DNA of 64,000 bases from Notospermus geniculatus (taxonomy: Eukaryota; Nemertea; Pilidiophora; Heteronemertea; Lineidae). Under the pieces are notes generated by a model that ran no database searches, had not been told where the DNA came from, and was given only the letters and a program-made list of their open reading frames with translations. Numbering within the stretch: the first letter of the stretch is position 1; the number at the start of each line of letters is the position of its first letter. The position numbers and the translations under genes are program-made. The DNA lies in the NCBI GenBank assembly GCA_002633025.1, contig NMRB01001242.1, forward strand, positions 81,965-145,964. The letters are read 5' to 3'. Shown in pieces: positions 39,301 to 47,949 of the stretch.

Positions 39301-41388
39301 CCGCAAGGCATTATTTACATTAAAATTAATCACTTACTGTTTGGGGCTACGCATGAGGTACAGGTATCTCAAAACAACTGCTAATATCAGGAAGTACGTA
39401 TGGGAAAATTGATCCGCTGCATTTGGGGGTCGACAGTAAAAGGGGAATCGAACCAAGTTCGTAGCAAATACAAGGTTCTCAATCTTTTTCCGTGTGCGAA
39501 AACCCGTGAGATTCCAAAATTTCTCTTTGGTGAATGCTGCAGAAAAGTACTATCGATACTACCTAATTAGTCCGGATGCAAACCCTGCATTTTGGGCTCA
39601 GGTGTTTCTTTTTAAATAACTAAGCATTTTTATTTCAGTTTTCATGTATACGTTTATACATGTATTTGGAGAGTGTAGAATCGTATCCGTCGAATGTCAC
39701 TTTGGCATCCCTGAGCGTTTTGGGAAATTCCCGTTTCCATGGCAATGGATGACGAATTAATGAATTTTGTTAAATGCCGATGCCTGAGCGTTTTGGGAAA
39801 TTCCCGTTTCCATGGCAATGGATGACGAATTAATGAATTTTGTTAAATGCCGATTATTTCAAATTAAAAGTGATATTTATTTGATTCAAATGATTATTCA
39901 TAATATTTACATATACGTATCTCAGCTAACCTTTTGGCACATTACCAATTTCACCCGAGGTCAAGGTTACCTGCAAAGGTCAAGGTTTTATACAAAATGT
40001 CATAAAAGTTGCTATGGTAACAATATCTAAATGGGTATTCAAGATGGATTCCAATTCCACACCCTCCAAATACACACGAAAACTGCAAAAAAATAGTTGT
40101 TTTTGAAGAAGAAACACTTTTCGGCTCTGCGTGATGACGGTCATACGCAAGGTGATGACGTCATACGCAAGTTTTTCAGTATTTCTCGGCGGAGATCTTC
40201 TCGGACGAGAAACCCAAACTTAACTTTTTTTTATCCATGATGCAACGTCAACTAGAAAGGTGACTTCATGACTTCATCAGGTATACTGATTACAGTATAT
40301 CGCCATTTGTCATGAAGGCTCCACAGAAATTGTCTCTAATCTCGATACTAGTAATCCCAGTTGGAGACATTGCAAAAACAACGTCAATGGCAGTTTAGTC
40401 TTTTGGATTATTTGTCTATTTTCATATATATTTCCCTAAGATCACACTGTTATATGTCACATTCTAATTATAGGATGCGAAATACAGATGGGATGGGGAA
40501 TTGCCTCAAGCGGCACAGACAATCCTCCACCAGCATGCCATACAGGGTGATATCACTGAAGTGCAAAGGGCCATGTGGTAGGTTTAAAACAAGACAAAGG
40601 GTAGATTAGGCCTGAAGCACCTTGCATTATCTTACTTAATTTATTGTCATTTTGCGACTTTCCGTGGCTTACAATGCTATTGACAGTACTGACAGAACTG
40701 AACCTGCCAATAAACAATAATTAGTTCTGAACCTGCGTCATTTTCGCCCGAGCTGCACTACAAAATGTATGTATTTATTCAATCATACGAAAAAATTGGT
40801 GTGTGCATTTCTTCTTGCCGGTAAAATAGTGCACTGTACATCCAATCATATACAGTGAAGGAAGAAGATTTTTCCTCTCTACAAATGTCACTGACATGAC
40901 GTTCTTCATGTGGGCTGTAACTTAAAGCCGCACAGTATAGACAGATGGGTCATAATCGGTGACCCTAGTCTCGGTCACCCAGCCGCTGTTTCGAGTCTGG
41001 GGATCCGTGTAGTAGTACTGCGGAACGAAACGGCTGGCTGCGCGAGACTACACGCAGCATTGGGGATTCCCCAAGGTGATTCCCCCAACCTCGATGCAGG
41101 ATAATGCTATAATATGTGGTTCTATGGTAATTATACATTACGCACGCCTGTAAATGAGGTTGCACTATGATTTCGGCCGTTTTGGTAGCGATTAGCAGTG
41201 CATACTGTGCGGCTTTAACAGACAGTCGGTTCTCTGGTCAATGCTCTTACGTTTCTCTACTGTTTTTCAGTCGATGGTCAGCCTATAGTAAAAAGCACAT
41301 GGAACATCCATTTGACTACGAGGTGCTACTGAGACTGCTTGAAGATCTAGATTCAGTCTGGGAACCAGGTGCATTATCGCGTGATGAG
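21254..41388 (+). CDS. BAIAP3: BAIAP3-like C2/MUN-domain protein, partial (nine exons)
   Basis: Spliced CDS: 21254-21337, 21587-21754, 23516-23582, 29202-29472, 30774-30818, 37445-37610, 38206-38409, 40474-40577, 41271-41388. All introns are GT-AG and all phases fit, giving 409 codons without a stop. The product shows the Munc13/BAIAP3 helix ([10 protein letters not shown]), a complete first C2 domain with [21 protein letters not shown] and LHLDIWDHDEE, then [10 protein letters not shown] and [19 protein letters not shown]. From memory of the family, the order and wording match vertebrate BAIAP3 better than UNC13D. BAIAP3 and Munc13-4 act in calcium-dependent priming, fusion or recycling of dense-core vesicles and endosomes. 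Acidic residues in both calcium-binding loops (KDANGFSD and WDHDEE) are present, so calcium binding is predicted. The N-terminal start exon and everything after about residue 400 of the family's roughly 1,100-1,200 residues (MUN domain, second C2) are not seen in the window. The family call is sure; the exact orthologue is less so. Confidence 0.9.
21587..21754 (+). CDS. BAIAP3: BAIAP3-like exon b (conserved helical segment before C2A)
   Basis: This 56-codon exon is phase 0 on both sides. It reads [17 protein letters not shown] and then [17 protein letters not shown], ending at KASEEK. It matches the family block LLYEEALYTVLxRxG...YLQQVFGxxxEEH that precedes the first C2 domain in BAIAP3 and Munc13-4. 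The acceptor is preceded by a strong pyrimidine tract and the donor is GTAAGA. Confidence 0.88.
21920..22412. mobile_element. Intronic element with AGGGGCGGATCC-type ends
   Basis: AGGAGCGGACCCAGGATTTT at the left and GTATCCGCCCCTGC at the right are imperfect inverted ends. An 11-G run lies inside. It lies in the intron between exons b and c. No transposase is seen. Confidence 0.45.
23516..23582 (+). CDS. BAIAP3: BAIAP3-like exon c (C2A first strands)
   Basis: This 67-nt exon encodes [20 protein letters not shown] plus AN and ends after the first base of a glycine codon (phase 1). It forms the first strands of the C2 domain and the start of calcium-binding loop 1, including the aspartate of KDANG. 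It follows a TTTCTGTTTCAG acceptor and is followed by GTATGT. Confidence 0.88.
24205..24955. repeat. 145-bp tandem array, five copies
   Basis: The word AAAATCGATAGG or variants starts at 24205, 24350, 24494, 24639, 24784 and 24929, giving a 144-145 bp period. Each unit contains ACCTTTAAACCAAAAATCAG, TTAATTTGAACGTGCTAGAG and GCGCCCCCTGGTGGCCAAAT. It sits in the 5.6-kb intron between exons c and d. No stable ORF. Confidence 0.85.
24985..26150. repeat. Cluster of elements with AGGTGTAAACACAGCT termini
   Basis: AGGTGTAAACACAGCT occurs at about 25000 and 25985, the inverted AGCTGCGTTTACACCT at about 25122, and AGGTGTAAACGCAG at about 25928. Hairpin words such as GCCGGGCTAAATTAGCCCGGC lie at 25878-25905. 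This suggests one or more overlapping TIR elements; the best pair spans about 25122-26000. Confidence 0.45.
26234..26412. repeat. TTTCGTCAGATTTGCGAAAC repeat, copy 1
   Basis: The sequence from GGCCTATAACTCTATCGGTC to TTCGTCAGATTTGCGAAAC recurs inverted at 38647-38800 and in part direct at 38925-39030. It includes GGTACCAACCATCTCC and TACGTCATGGA. It is a dispersed element present in two introns of the BAIAP3-like gene. Confidence 0.6.
26770..27224. mobile_element. TIR element GCGTGTCACACTGTCCCG
   Basis: GCGTGTCACACTGTCCCGAA and ATTGACACCAGA are mirrored by TCTGGCGTCAATTTCGGGAC and AGTGTGACACGGGC, flanked by TTAA on both sides (26766-26769, 27225-27228). Length is 455 bp, without coding sequence. 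Confidence 0.65.
27231..28002. mobile_element. Putative TIR element ATGGCGCACACCT
   Basis: ATGGCGCACACCTACGATTT at the left and, in reverse, CATGGCGCGCACCTGCGACC at the right form imperfect ends. The interior is rich in GTCGC and GCGAC words. It abuts the previous element at TTAAGC. A single N lies at 27954. Confidence 0.4.
28003..29201. other. Intron sequence, nothing recognised
   Basis: This is the 3' part of the intron before exon d. It has only short ORFs and no strong palindromes; the acceptor pyrimidine tract lies at 29190-29201. Confidence 0.4.
29202..29472 (+). CDS. BAIAP3: BAIAP3-like exon d (C2A core with polybasic insert)
   Basis: This 271-nt exon continues the split glycine into [17 protein letters not shown]. 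It then has an acidic stretch ([13 protein letters not shown]), a lysine-rich stretch ([19 protein letters not shown]), [10 protein letters not shown], and [11 protein letters not shown]. The SDPY aspartate is the second acidic ligand of loop 1. Vertebrate BAIAP3 also has a charged insert and the LPAK motif here. The intron before it is 5.6 kb. Confidence 0.92.
30236..30351. mobile_element. MITE AGGGAGTTTTCGC
   Basis: AGGGAGTTTTCGCCAACGCG and the mirrored GCGTTGGCG...GCGAAAACTCCCT enclose about 50 bp. The element is 116 bp with TA-containing flanks, located in the intron between exons d and e. Confidence 0.6.
30774..30818 (+). CDS. BAIAP3: BAIAP3-like exon e (C2A small exon)
   Basis: This 45-nt exon sits between CTCTCTTTTCCAG and GTATGT. 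It completes a phenylalanine codon and encodes [15 protein letters not shown] with the tryptophan codon split over the next intron. It matches the family LHLDIWDHD block that leads into calcium-binding loop 3. It is too short to be called from ORF length, but phase and homology fix it. Confidence 0.9.
31698..32100. mobile_element. TIR element with 10-bp target duplication
   Basis: GGACACCCTAATCTGAGAGC and CAAAGAGCCAAG repeats are mirrored by CTTGGCTCTCAGATTAGGGT and GTCC. Exact 10-bp direct repeats CCTCAAATCC flank it (31688-31697, 32101-32110). The size is 403 bp and includes a G run with one N. A target duplication of 9-11 bp points to a Mutator-like non-autonomous element. Confidence 0.75.
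32217..32312. repeat. Hairpin followed by TGTC microsatellite
   Basis: TATGGTTTCCGATCT and AGATCGGAAACCATA form a perfect palindrome at 32217-32250. CTGT/TGTC repeats run from about 32267 to 32310. Confidence 0.7.
32985..33154. other. Assembly gap, 170 N
   Basis: A run of Ns inside the 6.6-kb intron between exons e and f. No BAIAP3 phase is broken, so no coding exon need be lost here. Confidence 0.99.
33843..34748. mobile_element. AAGCCTCGCTTATGTCGCC MITE, outer copy
   Basis: This second copy of the 9264 element is interrupted after TTTGATTTTA by the inner copy. It resumes at GTGACGTGGTGATTAGGTCA (34471), exactly the next sequence in the uninterrupted element. Its right end is AGGGCGACATAAGCGAGGC. 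Confidence 0.75.
34013..34470. mobile_element. AAGCCTCGCTTATGTCGCC MITE, inner copy
   Basis: This full-length copy with both termini is inserted into the outer copy of its own family in the same orientation. It is highly similar to the outer arms (for example GTCGCAACTACCTGGAACTA and TTGCCAACTAGTTCTGACTG). The insertion point reads TTTTA/...CTTTAG, compatible with a TA or TTA duplication. Confidence 0.75.
34760..37131. other. Intron sequence, nothing recognised
   Basis: Long intronic stretch before exon f. The 109-codon ORF at 34959-35288 has no domain or splice context. CAGTGCGGCTTTAAGG near 35790 matches the end of the 40922 element, probably a remnant. Confidence 0.4.
37132..37297. mobile_element. 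Small TIR element TATAGCCTTGGTTACACC
   Basis: AGCCTTGGTTACACCTGTCT with AAGCCCGGACTT is mirrored by AAGCCCG...AGTGTAAACAAGGCTT. A related left end, TAGCTCTGGTTACACCTGTC, occurs at about 23709. It is located 150 bp before exon f. Confidence 0.55.
37445..37610 (+). CDS. BAIAP3: BAIAP3-like exon f (C2A loop 3 and following helix)
   Basis: The exon finishes the tryptophan codon and encodes [39 protein letters not shown] and [12 protein letters not shown]. The DHDEE acidic cluster supplies the loop-3 calcium ligands. The long helical insert (KLNE...[13 protein letters not shown]) is characteristic of BAIAP3 and Munc13-4 C2A. It follows a 6.6-kb intron containing the first N gap; the donor is GTAAGT. 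Confidence 0.92.
38206..38409 (+). CDS. BAIAP3: BAIAP3-like exon g (end of C2A)
   Basis: This 68-codon, phase-0 exon follows TTTTCCTTTGCAG. It reads [17 protein letters not shown], then [16 protein letters not shown], a linker, and [14 protein letters not shown] before GTAAGA. It matches the end of the first C2 domain (VxGVDRWFxLEPRS...VxGxxxLxLxL) and the start of the helical region in the family. Confidence 0.9.
38640..39030. repeat. TTTCGTCAGATTTGCGAAAC repeat, palindromic copy
   Basis: An inverted copy (38647-38800) and a direct partial copy (38925-39030) of the 26234 repeat face each other around a 120-bp spacer containing CTACATGTAG. It lies in the intron between exons g and h. Confidence 0.6.
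39710..39855. repeat. 73-bp tandem duplication
   Basis: CCTGAGCGTTTTGGGAAATT through GTTAAATGCCGAT occurs twice in immediate succession, starting at 39710 and 39783, with no difference seen. It is recent, or an assembly slip. Confidence 0.85.
40474..40577 (+). CDS. BAIAP3: BAIAP3-like exon h (helical region)
   Basis: This exon encodes [20 protein letters not shown], then [14 protein letters not shown] and a split cysteine codon. It corresponds to the family segment SSWxGELSxxAATILxLHxxQ in BAIAP3. The acceptor is TTCTAATTATAG and the donor is GTAGGT. Confidence 0.86.
40922..41218. mobile_element. MITE TTAAAGCCGCACAGTAT
   Basis: TTAAAGCCGCACAGTAT and its reverse complement ATACTGTGCGGCTTTAA terminate a 297-bp element in the intron between exons h and i. 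An inner hairpin, CGGTGACCCTAGTCTCGGTCACC, lies near 40957. Confidence 0.7.
41271..41388 (+). CDS. BAIAP3: BAIAP3-like exon i (last recognisable exon)
   Basis: The exon completes the cysteine and reads [20 protein letters not shown], then [19 protein letters not shown], before GTATGT at phase 0. It matches the BAIAP3 block LDYSYLLGLLEDMQAHWEE. The next expected block (an acidic E-E-x-L-A-x-S helix entering the MUN domain) was not found downstream. Confidence 0.88.
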
Positions 41389-42202
41389 GTATGTTGATGA
41401 TGTTCGCTTGGAACGAGTTTTTATTACCATGATTTTGAAAATGACTGAAATAAGACAGGGCTGTGGTCTCTGCCTCTGTCGTATATGATATACTTACATT
41501 GCACTACATATAATTATACTGGTGTCACTTTGGAATTAATGTGTGGGCGTTGGTCGGGGCAATAAAAATGTGGCTGGTTATTTATATCAAGGAATCACAG
41601 CGGCATAGTGGATATTATAAGATATTTACTGCAGAGGTTTTGAGTAATCTCCAAAGTATTCATCGTATTTCAGAGACATTTATTTGACGAGCTTACAATG
41701 GTATAAAATTTCAATCTTGCACTTGCTGATCTGTCGTCTGCTTCACTGCGTCCGCAAAACAGAAAACCATGACACGTGTTCATTGAACTAGCGTATTACA
41801 CATTCAATCACGAATGCTGGTTATTGTTCTGCCACAAAATACTAAATAACAGTTGATAAATTAACAGAATATAATATCGCAGAATTTTCTGATAATGTTC
41901 GGATATGTTTGTTTCCAGATAAGGTATTTTTTGTTTGAAATTTTGAATGAGGTTTCAACGTCTGATGGATTTTTTACCCTGTCGATAATCGCTAGGACTG
42001 CTTTGTTTGACAGAGGCGGGAATCTGCAGGTCATAACTAGTTTGAAAGTAGTTTTCTGCATTAGTTTAGAGAGGTAGAGTTTTACTGTGCGATGCCTACG
42101 CACGCCAAGCGACGGCAAAAGTATCCACCGGGAATCATTTCGAGGAATTCTGAATCAGATAAAAATCCAAGAATCCAAGTCTCTTCTCTTCTTCTCTAGC
42201 AC

Positions 42203-42999
42203 ACTTTTTAGCCCGCTTGGCCCATAGGCCAAAAGGGCTTATGCTGTGCTTGGCGCCTTTAGTGGTGGTCTGTCGTGCGTTAGTGCGTGCGTTCGTGTGT
42301 CCGTAAACTTTTCCCTTGAGATGGATAGCGCCTTCAGTTTTTGACGGATCATTTTCATATGGCATATGGGTGTGTATGACCACAAAATCTAGGCAAGTTC
42401 GATTTTGGGTGCGATGCGATTCCTACTTTGGCCAGTAGGGGGCGTTTTGTGAAAAAATTCAAAGGCCTGCATTTTGAGAATGGCTTGAGCTATCGCGATA
42501 AACTTTGTGTGTATGTACCTCTAGCTTGTGGTGACTTGCACACGAAATTTCGGCGCAATCTGATTCTTGACTTTGCCACTAGGGGGCCAAAACGAAAATA
42601 CTAAATTTTTCCTTGTCAGATGGATAGCGCCTTCAGTTTTTGAAGGATCATTTTCATATTGTATACAGGTGTGTATGACCAAAAAATCTAGGTCAAGTTC
42701 GATTTTGTGTGCGATGCGATTCCTATCTTGGTAGGTAGGGGGCGTTTTGTGAAAAACTTAAAAGGGCTATATTTTGATAATCGTGTGAGCTATTGTATTG
42801 AACCTTTGTATGTATTTACCTCTAGGTTGTAGTGACTTACTGACGAAATTTTGGTGAAATCTAATTCTTGACGTTGCCGCCAGTAGGCCAAAACCAAACT
42901 CACAAAATCTGCTATGTACGCTTTGGTCAAATATGGCTTGTATAGGATTCTGATATGGCTTATTCTTTCCACCACCGTGCTAAAAAGCCAAGCGGGCAC
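42203..42999. repeat. GCCCGCTTGGC-ended dispersed repeat
   Basis: TTTTTAGCCCGCTTGGCCC at the left and GCTAAAAAGCCAAGCGGGCA at the right are imperfect inverted ends. Two internal modules (GATGGATAGCGCCTTCAGTT, about 42320 and 42619) repeat with a spacing of about 300 bp. It is non-coding. Confidence 0.5.
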
Positions 43000-43129
43000 A
43001 GTGCCATTGGCACTATTTTTGTATCTATCTTATCAAAATTTATATCAACATGCTCTTTCACTGTACGACATGCAGAAAAAACTTCGAACTCCGGATGATG
43101 AAAACGTACTTCTGTTTCTCATTGTGCAG

Positions 43130-43171
43130 GACGAGGCCGAAGAAGGCGGTGATAAAGAAGGAACTACAAAA
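43130..43171 (+). CDS. Possible BAIAP3-like 14-codon microexon
   Basis: A 42-nt segment lies between TTCTCATTGTGCAG and GTAGGA, phase 0 at both ends as required after exon i. It encodes DEAEEGGDKEGTTK. The acidic character could suit the position between exon i and the MUN domain, but I know of no matching segment in vertebrate BAIAP3. Without RNA support it may be a chance pair of splice-like sites. Confidence 0.25.
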
Positions 43172-43708
43172 GTAGGAATGCTTGTTGATTAAGCAGAAAT
43201 GGTTTCTTTTGAAGATTAAAGAACATAGTTGATCATGCTTTATATTTTTTTCTGGAGATGTCACGAGTTTCACAATATTAATTCATTAGTACACCTACAT
43301 GAACATTATACATCGCATGGTTTTTCACCAAGAAGATCTCTCAATATAACACTTTTCGTTTGAGATTTGAAGTTTAGAAAAATTCAAGTCACGAATATGC
43401 GAGTTGTGTTTCTTGTCATGCCGCCAAGATTTGAAATAACACATTCTATGGTTTATCTTTCTTCACAGGTAAATTATTTTAGATGGAATAAAAAATCTTT
43501 TATCTTTTCTGATACTTTTCTTTGCGATGATAATGATGTCAGATTTATCTAAATCATTCAGATGCACCACCTGGCGATTTTCCACTCTCTCCACGGCGCT
43601 TGCTTATACATTCTTATCATTTGATATCTCTCAGAAACCCTATAGCCAACGATGCCCAATTCAGTAGGATGATATAATTCCTCATTTTTAGCTCACCTAC
43701 TGAGCTTT

Positions 43709-43859
43709 AAGTGGCGAATCCACTGTCGCGATTTGGGCTTGAGACAGGGTTGCGGTGCCTTGCGATCGCCTTATATGGCAATCGGAAGTCCTTATATGGT
43801 AATCGCAAGGGAACGCAACCGCGTCTCAAGCCAAAATCGCGACAGTGGATCACCCGCTT
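43709..43859. mobile_element. AAGCGGGTGATC MITE, copy 4
   Basis: AAGTGGCGAATCCACTGTCG ... GACAGTGGATCACCCGCTT, the same family as 12704, 14755 and 14907. It is inserted immediately after GAGCTTT of the host repeat. Confidence 0.75.
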
Positions 43860-43861
43860 TA

Positions 43862-44002
43862 GGCCGGTTTCACACTGCGAGCGAAATGGCGAAGCGAAGC
43901 GAATTTCCATCGTCCTCTAGCGTTACAGGCCATTGTCATGCTCCCAGATCTTTTCACCACATCGCTTCGTTTCGCCGTTTCGCTCGCAGTGTGAAACCGG
44001 CC
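43862..44002. mobile_element. PIF/Harbinger-like MITE with TTA duplication
   Basis: GGCCGGTTTCACACTGCGAG and its reverse complement (CTCGCAGTGTGAAACCGGCC) flank a 141-bp element bordered by TTA on both sides (43859-43861, 44003-44005). GGCC..TTCACAC termini with a 3-bp TTA target are characteristic of PIF/Harbinger elements. Confidence 0.75.
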
Positions 44003-45141
44003 TTAGTCGTGACGGAGCGCCCGTCGTCCGTCGTCGTCCTTCATCGTCGTCGGCGTTCGTCAGCAAGGCACGTTTTGAAACCGCTGGGCCTATTGACACC
44101 AGTCTTGGCACACATGTGCCCCTAGGTGAGGTGACTTCAGACACCAAGTATCTGGCCGATCTGGTTCCTGGTTTGGTGTGTGCGGGGGGGGGGGGAGCAA
44201 AACCGAAAACTTTTAAAGTGCCTTAGCCGTTAGTTGGGTCCTTACCAAAATTTTATCGTGGCTATATTTGATGACGATACATGACATATCCCCTGGGTTT
44301 TTGATTTGACCTACTTTTCAAGGTCATGGATGGAGAAGTTCGAAATTTCACCGTTGGGCGGCACGTTGCGTTTTCAAATTAGGTGTGATAATGTATCTAG
44401 GTACCCTCTATGTCACCAGAGAATTTTGGTCCGATCGGATTTCAAACATGGCCGCCAGTGGCCATCTTGAAAATTGGGCGTTGGCCCATAGCTCGTTAAC
44501 TACTGCAGCATGAACGTTGTGAACTTGAACAGTTACGTATCTAGGTAGCCTCTATGTGCACAGCAAATTTCAACGTGATCGGACTTCAAAGACCGTTGCA
44601 AAGCAGCCAACTTGGAAAATGGAACTTTGACCTTTGTGACCTAGAATTAAAGTGGGTCAACTTTATCGTGTATCTTCATTAGATATAGGCCTACCAATGA
44701 GAAAAATTTGGTGAGGATCCGTCCAATAAGAAGTTAGTTATTGTACTTTTTGTGCTTTTCAAATGGAGCCATCTGGCGACATTTTAATGACTTTTTTATG
44801 TGTATATACAACAAATTTTGCCCGAACGGACTTCGTATGTGGTCGCCAAAATGGCCATTTACCCATCCACCTCATAAACTGCTGTTGCTAGAATGTTTTG
44901 ATCTTGAAAGAGTATGTATCTAGGTAGCCTCAATGGCATACGGCAAATTTTGGCTAGATTGGACTTCAAATATAGCCGCCAGTCAACCATCTGGAAAACT
45001 GGATTTAGGCTATATGTCATGTGCATATGTCACACAGCTGAGGGCATGGTCCCAAGACGACTTCATAACCACTTCACAGTGTCCTCAAAACATTAACAAC
45101 AGGTGAGCACATTGGCCCTGGCCGTTTCATTGCAATGTTTT

Positions 45142-45850
45142 TAGCTCACTCGTGAGCTTTTATCGTCCTGCGGCGTCCGTCGTCGTCGTCGTCGTCCGTC
45201 GTTGTCCGTTAGCAGGGCACGTTTCGTAACCGCTGGAGCTATTGATCTGAAACTTGGTACATATATACCCCGAGGTCAGATGACCTATGACACCAAGTTT
45301 CGGTCCGATTCGATTCTTGGCTTGGCCTCCAGGTGGCCAAAACCAAAAACACAAAAAGTGCAATAACTCCTGAAGTAATGACTGGATCGTCTCCAAATTT
45401 TTATCATACGTGTATCTAATTAGGATACATAACATATATAACGGGTTTTTGATTTGACCTACTTTTCAAGGTCACAGAGGTCAAAGTTCGACAGAAGTGA
45501 CGAACCTGCCACAGGTCTTCATTATTTCACCAAGCATCTTCATATCTTGCATAAACATGTATTAGAGGGGTACCTCCAAAACTACCGAGTTTCGGTCCGA
45601 TCGGACATCCAATATGGCCGCCAGGTGGCGTAACCTGAAAATCGACCAAGTGCTATAACTCAGGAACGGCTTGACCCAGAGTTGTCGAACTTGATATTTA
45701 CCTCCCTCTAGGTGACCTTTACAGGCTCGTCAAATTTCGGCCTGATTAAACTTCCAATATGGCCGCCAGGTGGCGTAACCTAAAAATCATCAAATATGCT
45801 ATAACTCAGGAATGACTTGACCCAGAGCGCTCAAATGTGCTAAAATTGGT
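45142..45850. repeat. GCTCACC-type interspersed repeat, third copy
   Basis: It begins TTTTAGCTCACTCGTGAGC with a CGTCGTCGTCGTCGTC run. It shares GAAACTTGGTACATATATAC, TTTCGGTCCGATTCGATTCT and CTACTTTTCAAGGTCACAGA with the copy at 4862-6840, which gives the uninterrupted form of the site split by the 4967 element. Confidence 0.6.
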
Positions 45851-46262
45851 CGGTGGGGACCGCAAGTGTAAAAGATGTGTTGAGGTCAATTCAGCTGGGT
45901 GTGTGCATGATTCTGTCAAATTTCTGTCAGATAATATAAAACGAACAAATTCATTGCTCAACTGATTCTCGTGATTTCGTGTCAAGAAGCAGCAATGCAC
46001 GAAAACACCAACTCGGTATTGGTATACTAAAGCATAGTTTGAGGAAGAACAGACATGTTTCCCAACCAAACCGAGCTGTCTGCAGTTCCAGATACCTTGT
46101 GATAATAGGACTCACAATAGTTTGATTTGAAAATTTTCACCCGTTTCCAAAATAAACACCAAAATATTATTTTTGAATTCAAATATCCCGCTCTTTCCAC
46201 ACATTTAAGTGATGTCACACACAGAACCAATACAATATTGTGACGTAAATAGTAAAATGTGC

Positions 46263-46483
46263 TATAGAGGTTTCCCACGTGACGTCATCAAGGCCGCGTT
46301 GGCCGTCAAATTGACCACGTGTTTCCTGAAGGAACGTCACGATGACGCGATGACGTTATTTCGTGTCGTGTCTCGTCGCGTCAGGCGGAACGTCAATCCA
46401 CGTGTAGCACCCTATTGACGCCAGTTTGCGTCATTTTGACGGCCAGTCACATGACTTGATGACGTCAGTGGGATTCCTCTATA
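46263..46483. mobile_element. MITE TATAGAGGTTTCCCACGTGA
   Basis: TATAGAGGTTTCCCACGTGA and CGTCATCAAG are mirrored by CTTGATGACGTCAGTGGGAT and TCCTCTATA. The 221-bp element is rich in TGACGTCA and GACG words and carries the diverged inner mirror GCCGTCAAATTGAC/TTTTGACGGC. Confidence 0.65.
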
Positions 46484-46896
46484 CCTGTATCTGAGACAGA
46501 AGGAAAGAATATACTGGAACATGATGTCAACCATATCATTCACTGTGATTAAAAATCAATTACTTAGCAATCTTTTACTTCAAGTTCAGTTGAAAATTCA
46601 GAAACAGGCCTAATTGAAGAAATAAATGTCACATACAGAGTACGATGTCTTGGTCAATCTCGACAGTTGTTGAATAACAATACCACTCCTGAGACAGTTA
46701 GGGCTTGACTATGAACCTTTTTCTCCGAAATTGACAACTTTGACTCCGAAAGTGCACTTGCCAGGCTCTGTAGGATATAGATTTAGTACATTTTACAATG
46801 GACGACAGTAGAAATGTTTCTATGTGTGACATCACTAAAAGAGTGGGAAATTTGAATTCTGAAAATTGCATTTAACAAAAATAGATCCTTTATTAT

Positions 46897-46926
46897 GGTC
46901 CCTACATTGTCAATGTAGGGACCATC
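46897..46926. repeat. Perfect hairpin TGGTCCCTACATTG
   Basis: TGGTCCCTACATTG is followed directly by its mirror CAATGTAGGGACCA. The half-word TGTAGGGACCATC recurs at about 48070 and 48893 inside the duplicated candidate coding segment. Confidence 0.6.
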
Positions 46927-47237
46927 TTGATATCACTGGGTAGGTGGGAAATTTTTATTTCTATCTTTCTATCTTCTTCCACATTCAATTAAGACACGAT
47001 TCCAAGAAAACCACTCAATCACTGCAAAATCAAGAAGTAGGCCTACCATCATATAGCCAATATTTGTATCCAGGTCTGAAAGGTTAGATAGTTTCAAAAA
47101 AGTTAACTTACGATGGCTTTTGAAGACTGTTTTATTCTGAAGTGATGAAGTTAAATATGTCCCAGGTTTTATTGGTTGGTTCGGGCATAAATGATGGACC
47201 CGTATCCAGCTCGACCACTTTGCCCTTCCTCTGATCT

Positions 47238-47349
47238 CTGAAGACAGTCCCCTCCCCGCCCGACCCCTTCCCCTCCTCGCCCCCGCCTCGGCCCCTCCCC
47301 CGTCCCACCCCTGCCCCGCTCCTCCCTCCCTCCCCAACCTGCCCCCGCC
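47238..47349. repeat. C-rich low-complexity tract
   Basis: Almost pure CCCC/TCCC/GCCC pyrimidine-rich sequence runs into the N gap, which probably explains the assembly break. Confidence 0.8.
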
Positions 47350-47737
47350 NNNNNNNNNNNNNNNNNNNNNNNNNNNNNNNNNNNNNNNNNNNNNNNNNNN
47401 NNNNNNNNNNNNNNNNNNNNNNNNNNNNNNNNNNNNNNNNNNNNNNNNNNNNNNNNNNNNNNNNNNNNNNNNNNNNNNNNNNNNNNNNNNNNNNNNNNNN
47501 NNNNNNNNNNNNNNNNNNNNNNNNNNNNNNNNNNNNNNNNNNNNNNNNNNNNNNNNNNNNNNNNNNNNNNNNNNNNNNNNNNNNNNNNNNNNNNNNNNNN
47601 NNNNNNNNNNNNNNNNNNNNNNNNNNNNNNNNNNNNNNNNNNNNNNNNNNNNNNNNNNNNNNNNNNNNNNNNNNNNNNNNNNNNNNNNNNNNNNNNNNNN
47701 NNNNNNNNNNNNNNNNNNNNNNNNNNNNNNNNNNNNN
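47350..47737. other. Assembly gap, 388 N
   Basis: A run of Ns directly after the C-rich tract and shortly before the interleaved duplication begins. Confidence 0.99.
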
Positions 47738-47949
47738 GAGGCCACTATCTCCCCACCCTCCGGTAAAGACCATCCTTGGAGACGGGAGGTGCTGGGCCCC
47801 ACAGTAGATAGCCCCACCTACCCACCGAACAGACAACACGTTGTCGAATGCACGCACTCCCCGTGTTTGTCAGTTGGTAAACAATACATGTCTGCAGAAT
47901 GCGCACGCTGTGCAGTCATTTGTCTGCTCTTCCTCTCTATCTGCCTACC

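Larger units (their letters stand above)
43686..45120. repeat. GCTCACC-type interspersed repeat, copy with two MITE insertions
   Basis: It starts TTTTTAGCTCACCTACTGAG, is interrupted at once by MITEs at 43709 and 43862, resumes with GTCGTGACGGAGCGCCCGTC at about 44006, and ends CAGGTGAGCACATTGGCCCT. It carries the recurring GACCTACTTTTCAAGGTCA and GGCCGCCAGTGGCCA modules seen at 4862-6840. Confidence 0.55.

Noticed and set aside
46969-47857. Minus-strand ORFs of 241-282 codons
   Set aside because: Most of each frame is the 388-N gap, and the remainder is translation of a C-rich low-complexity tract.
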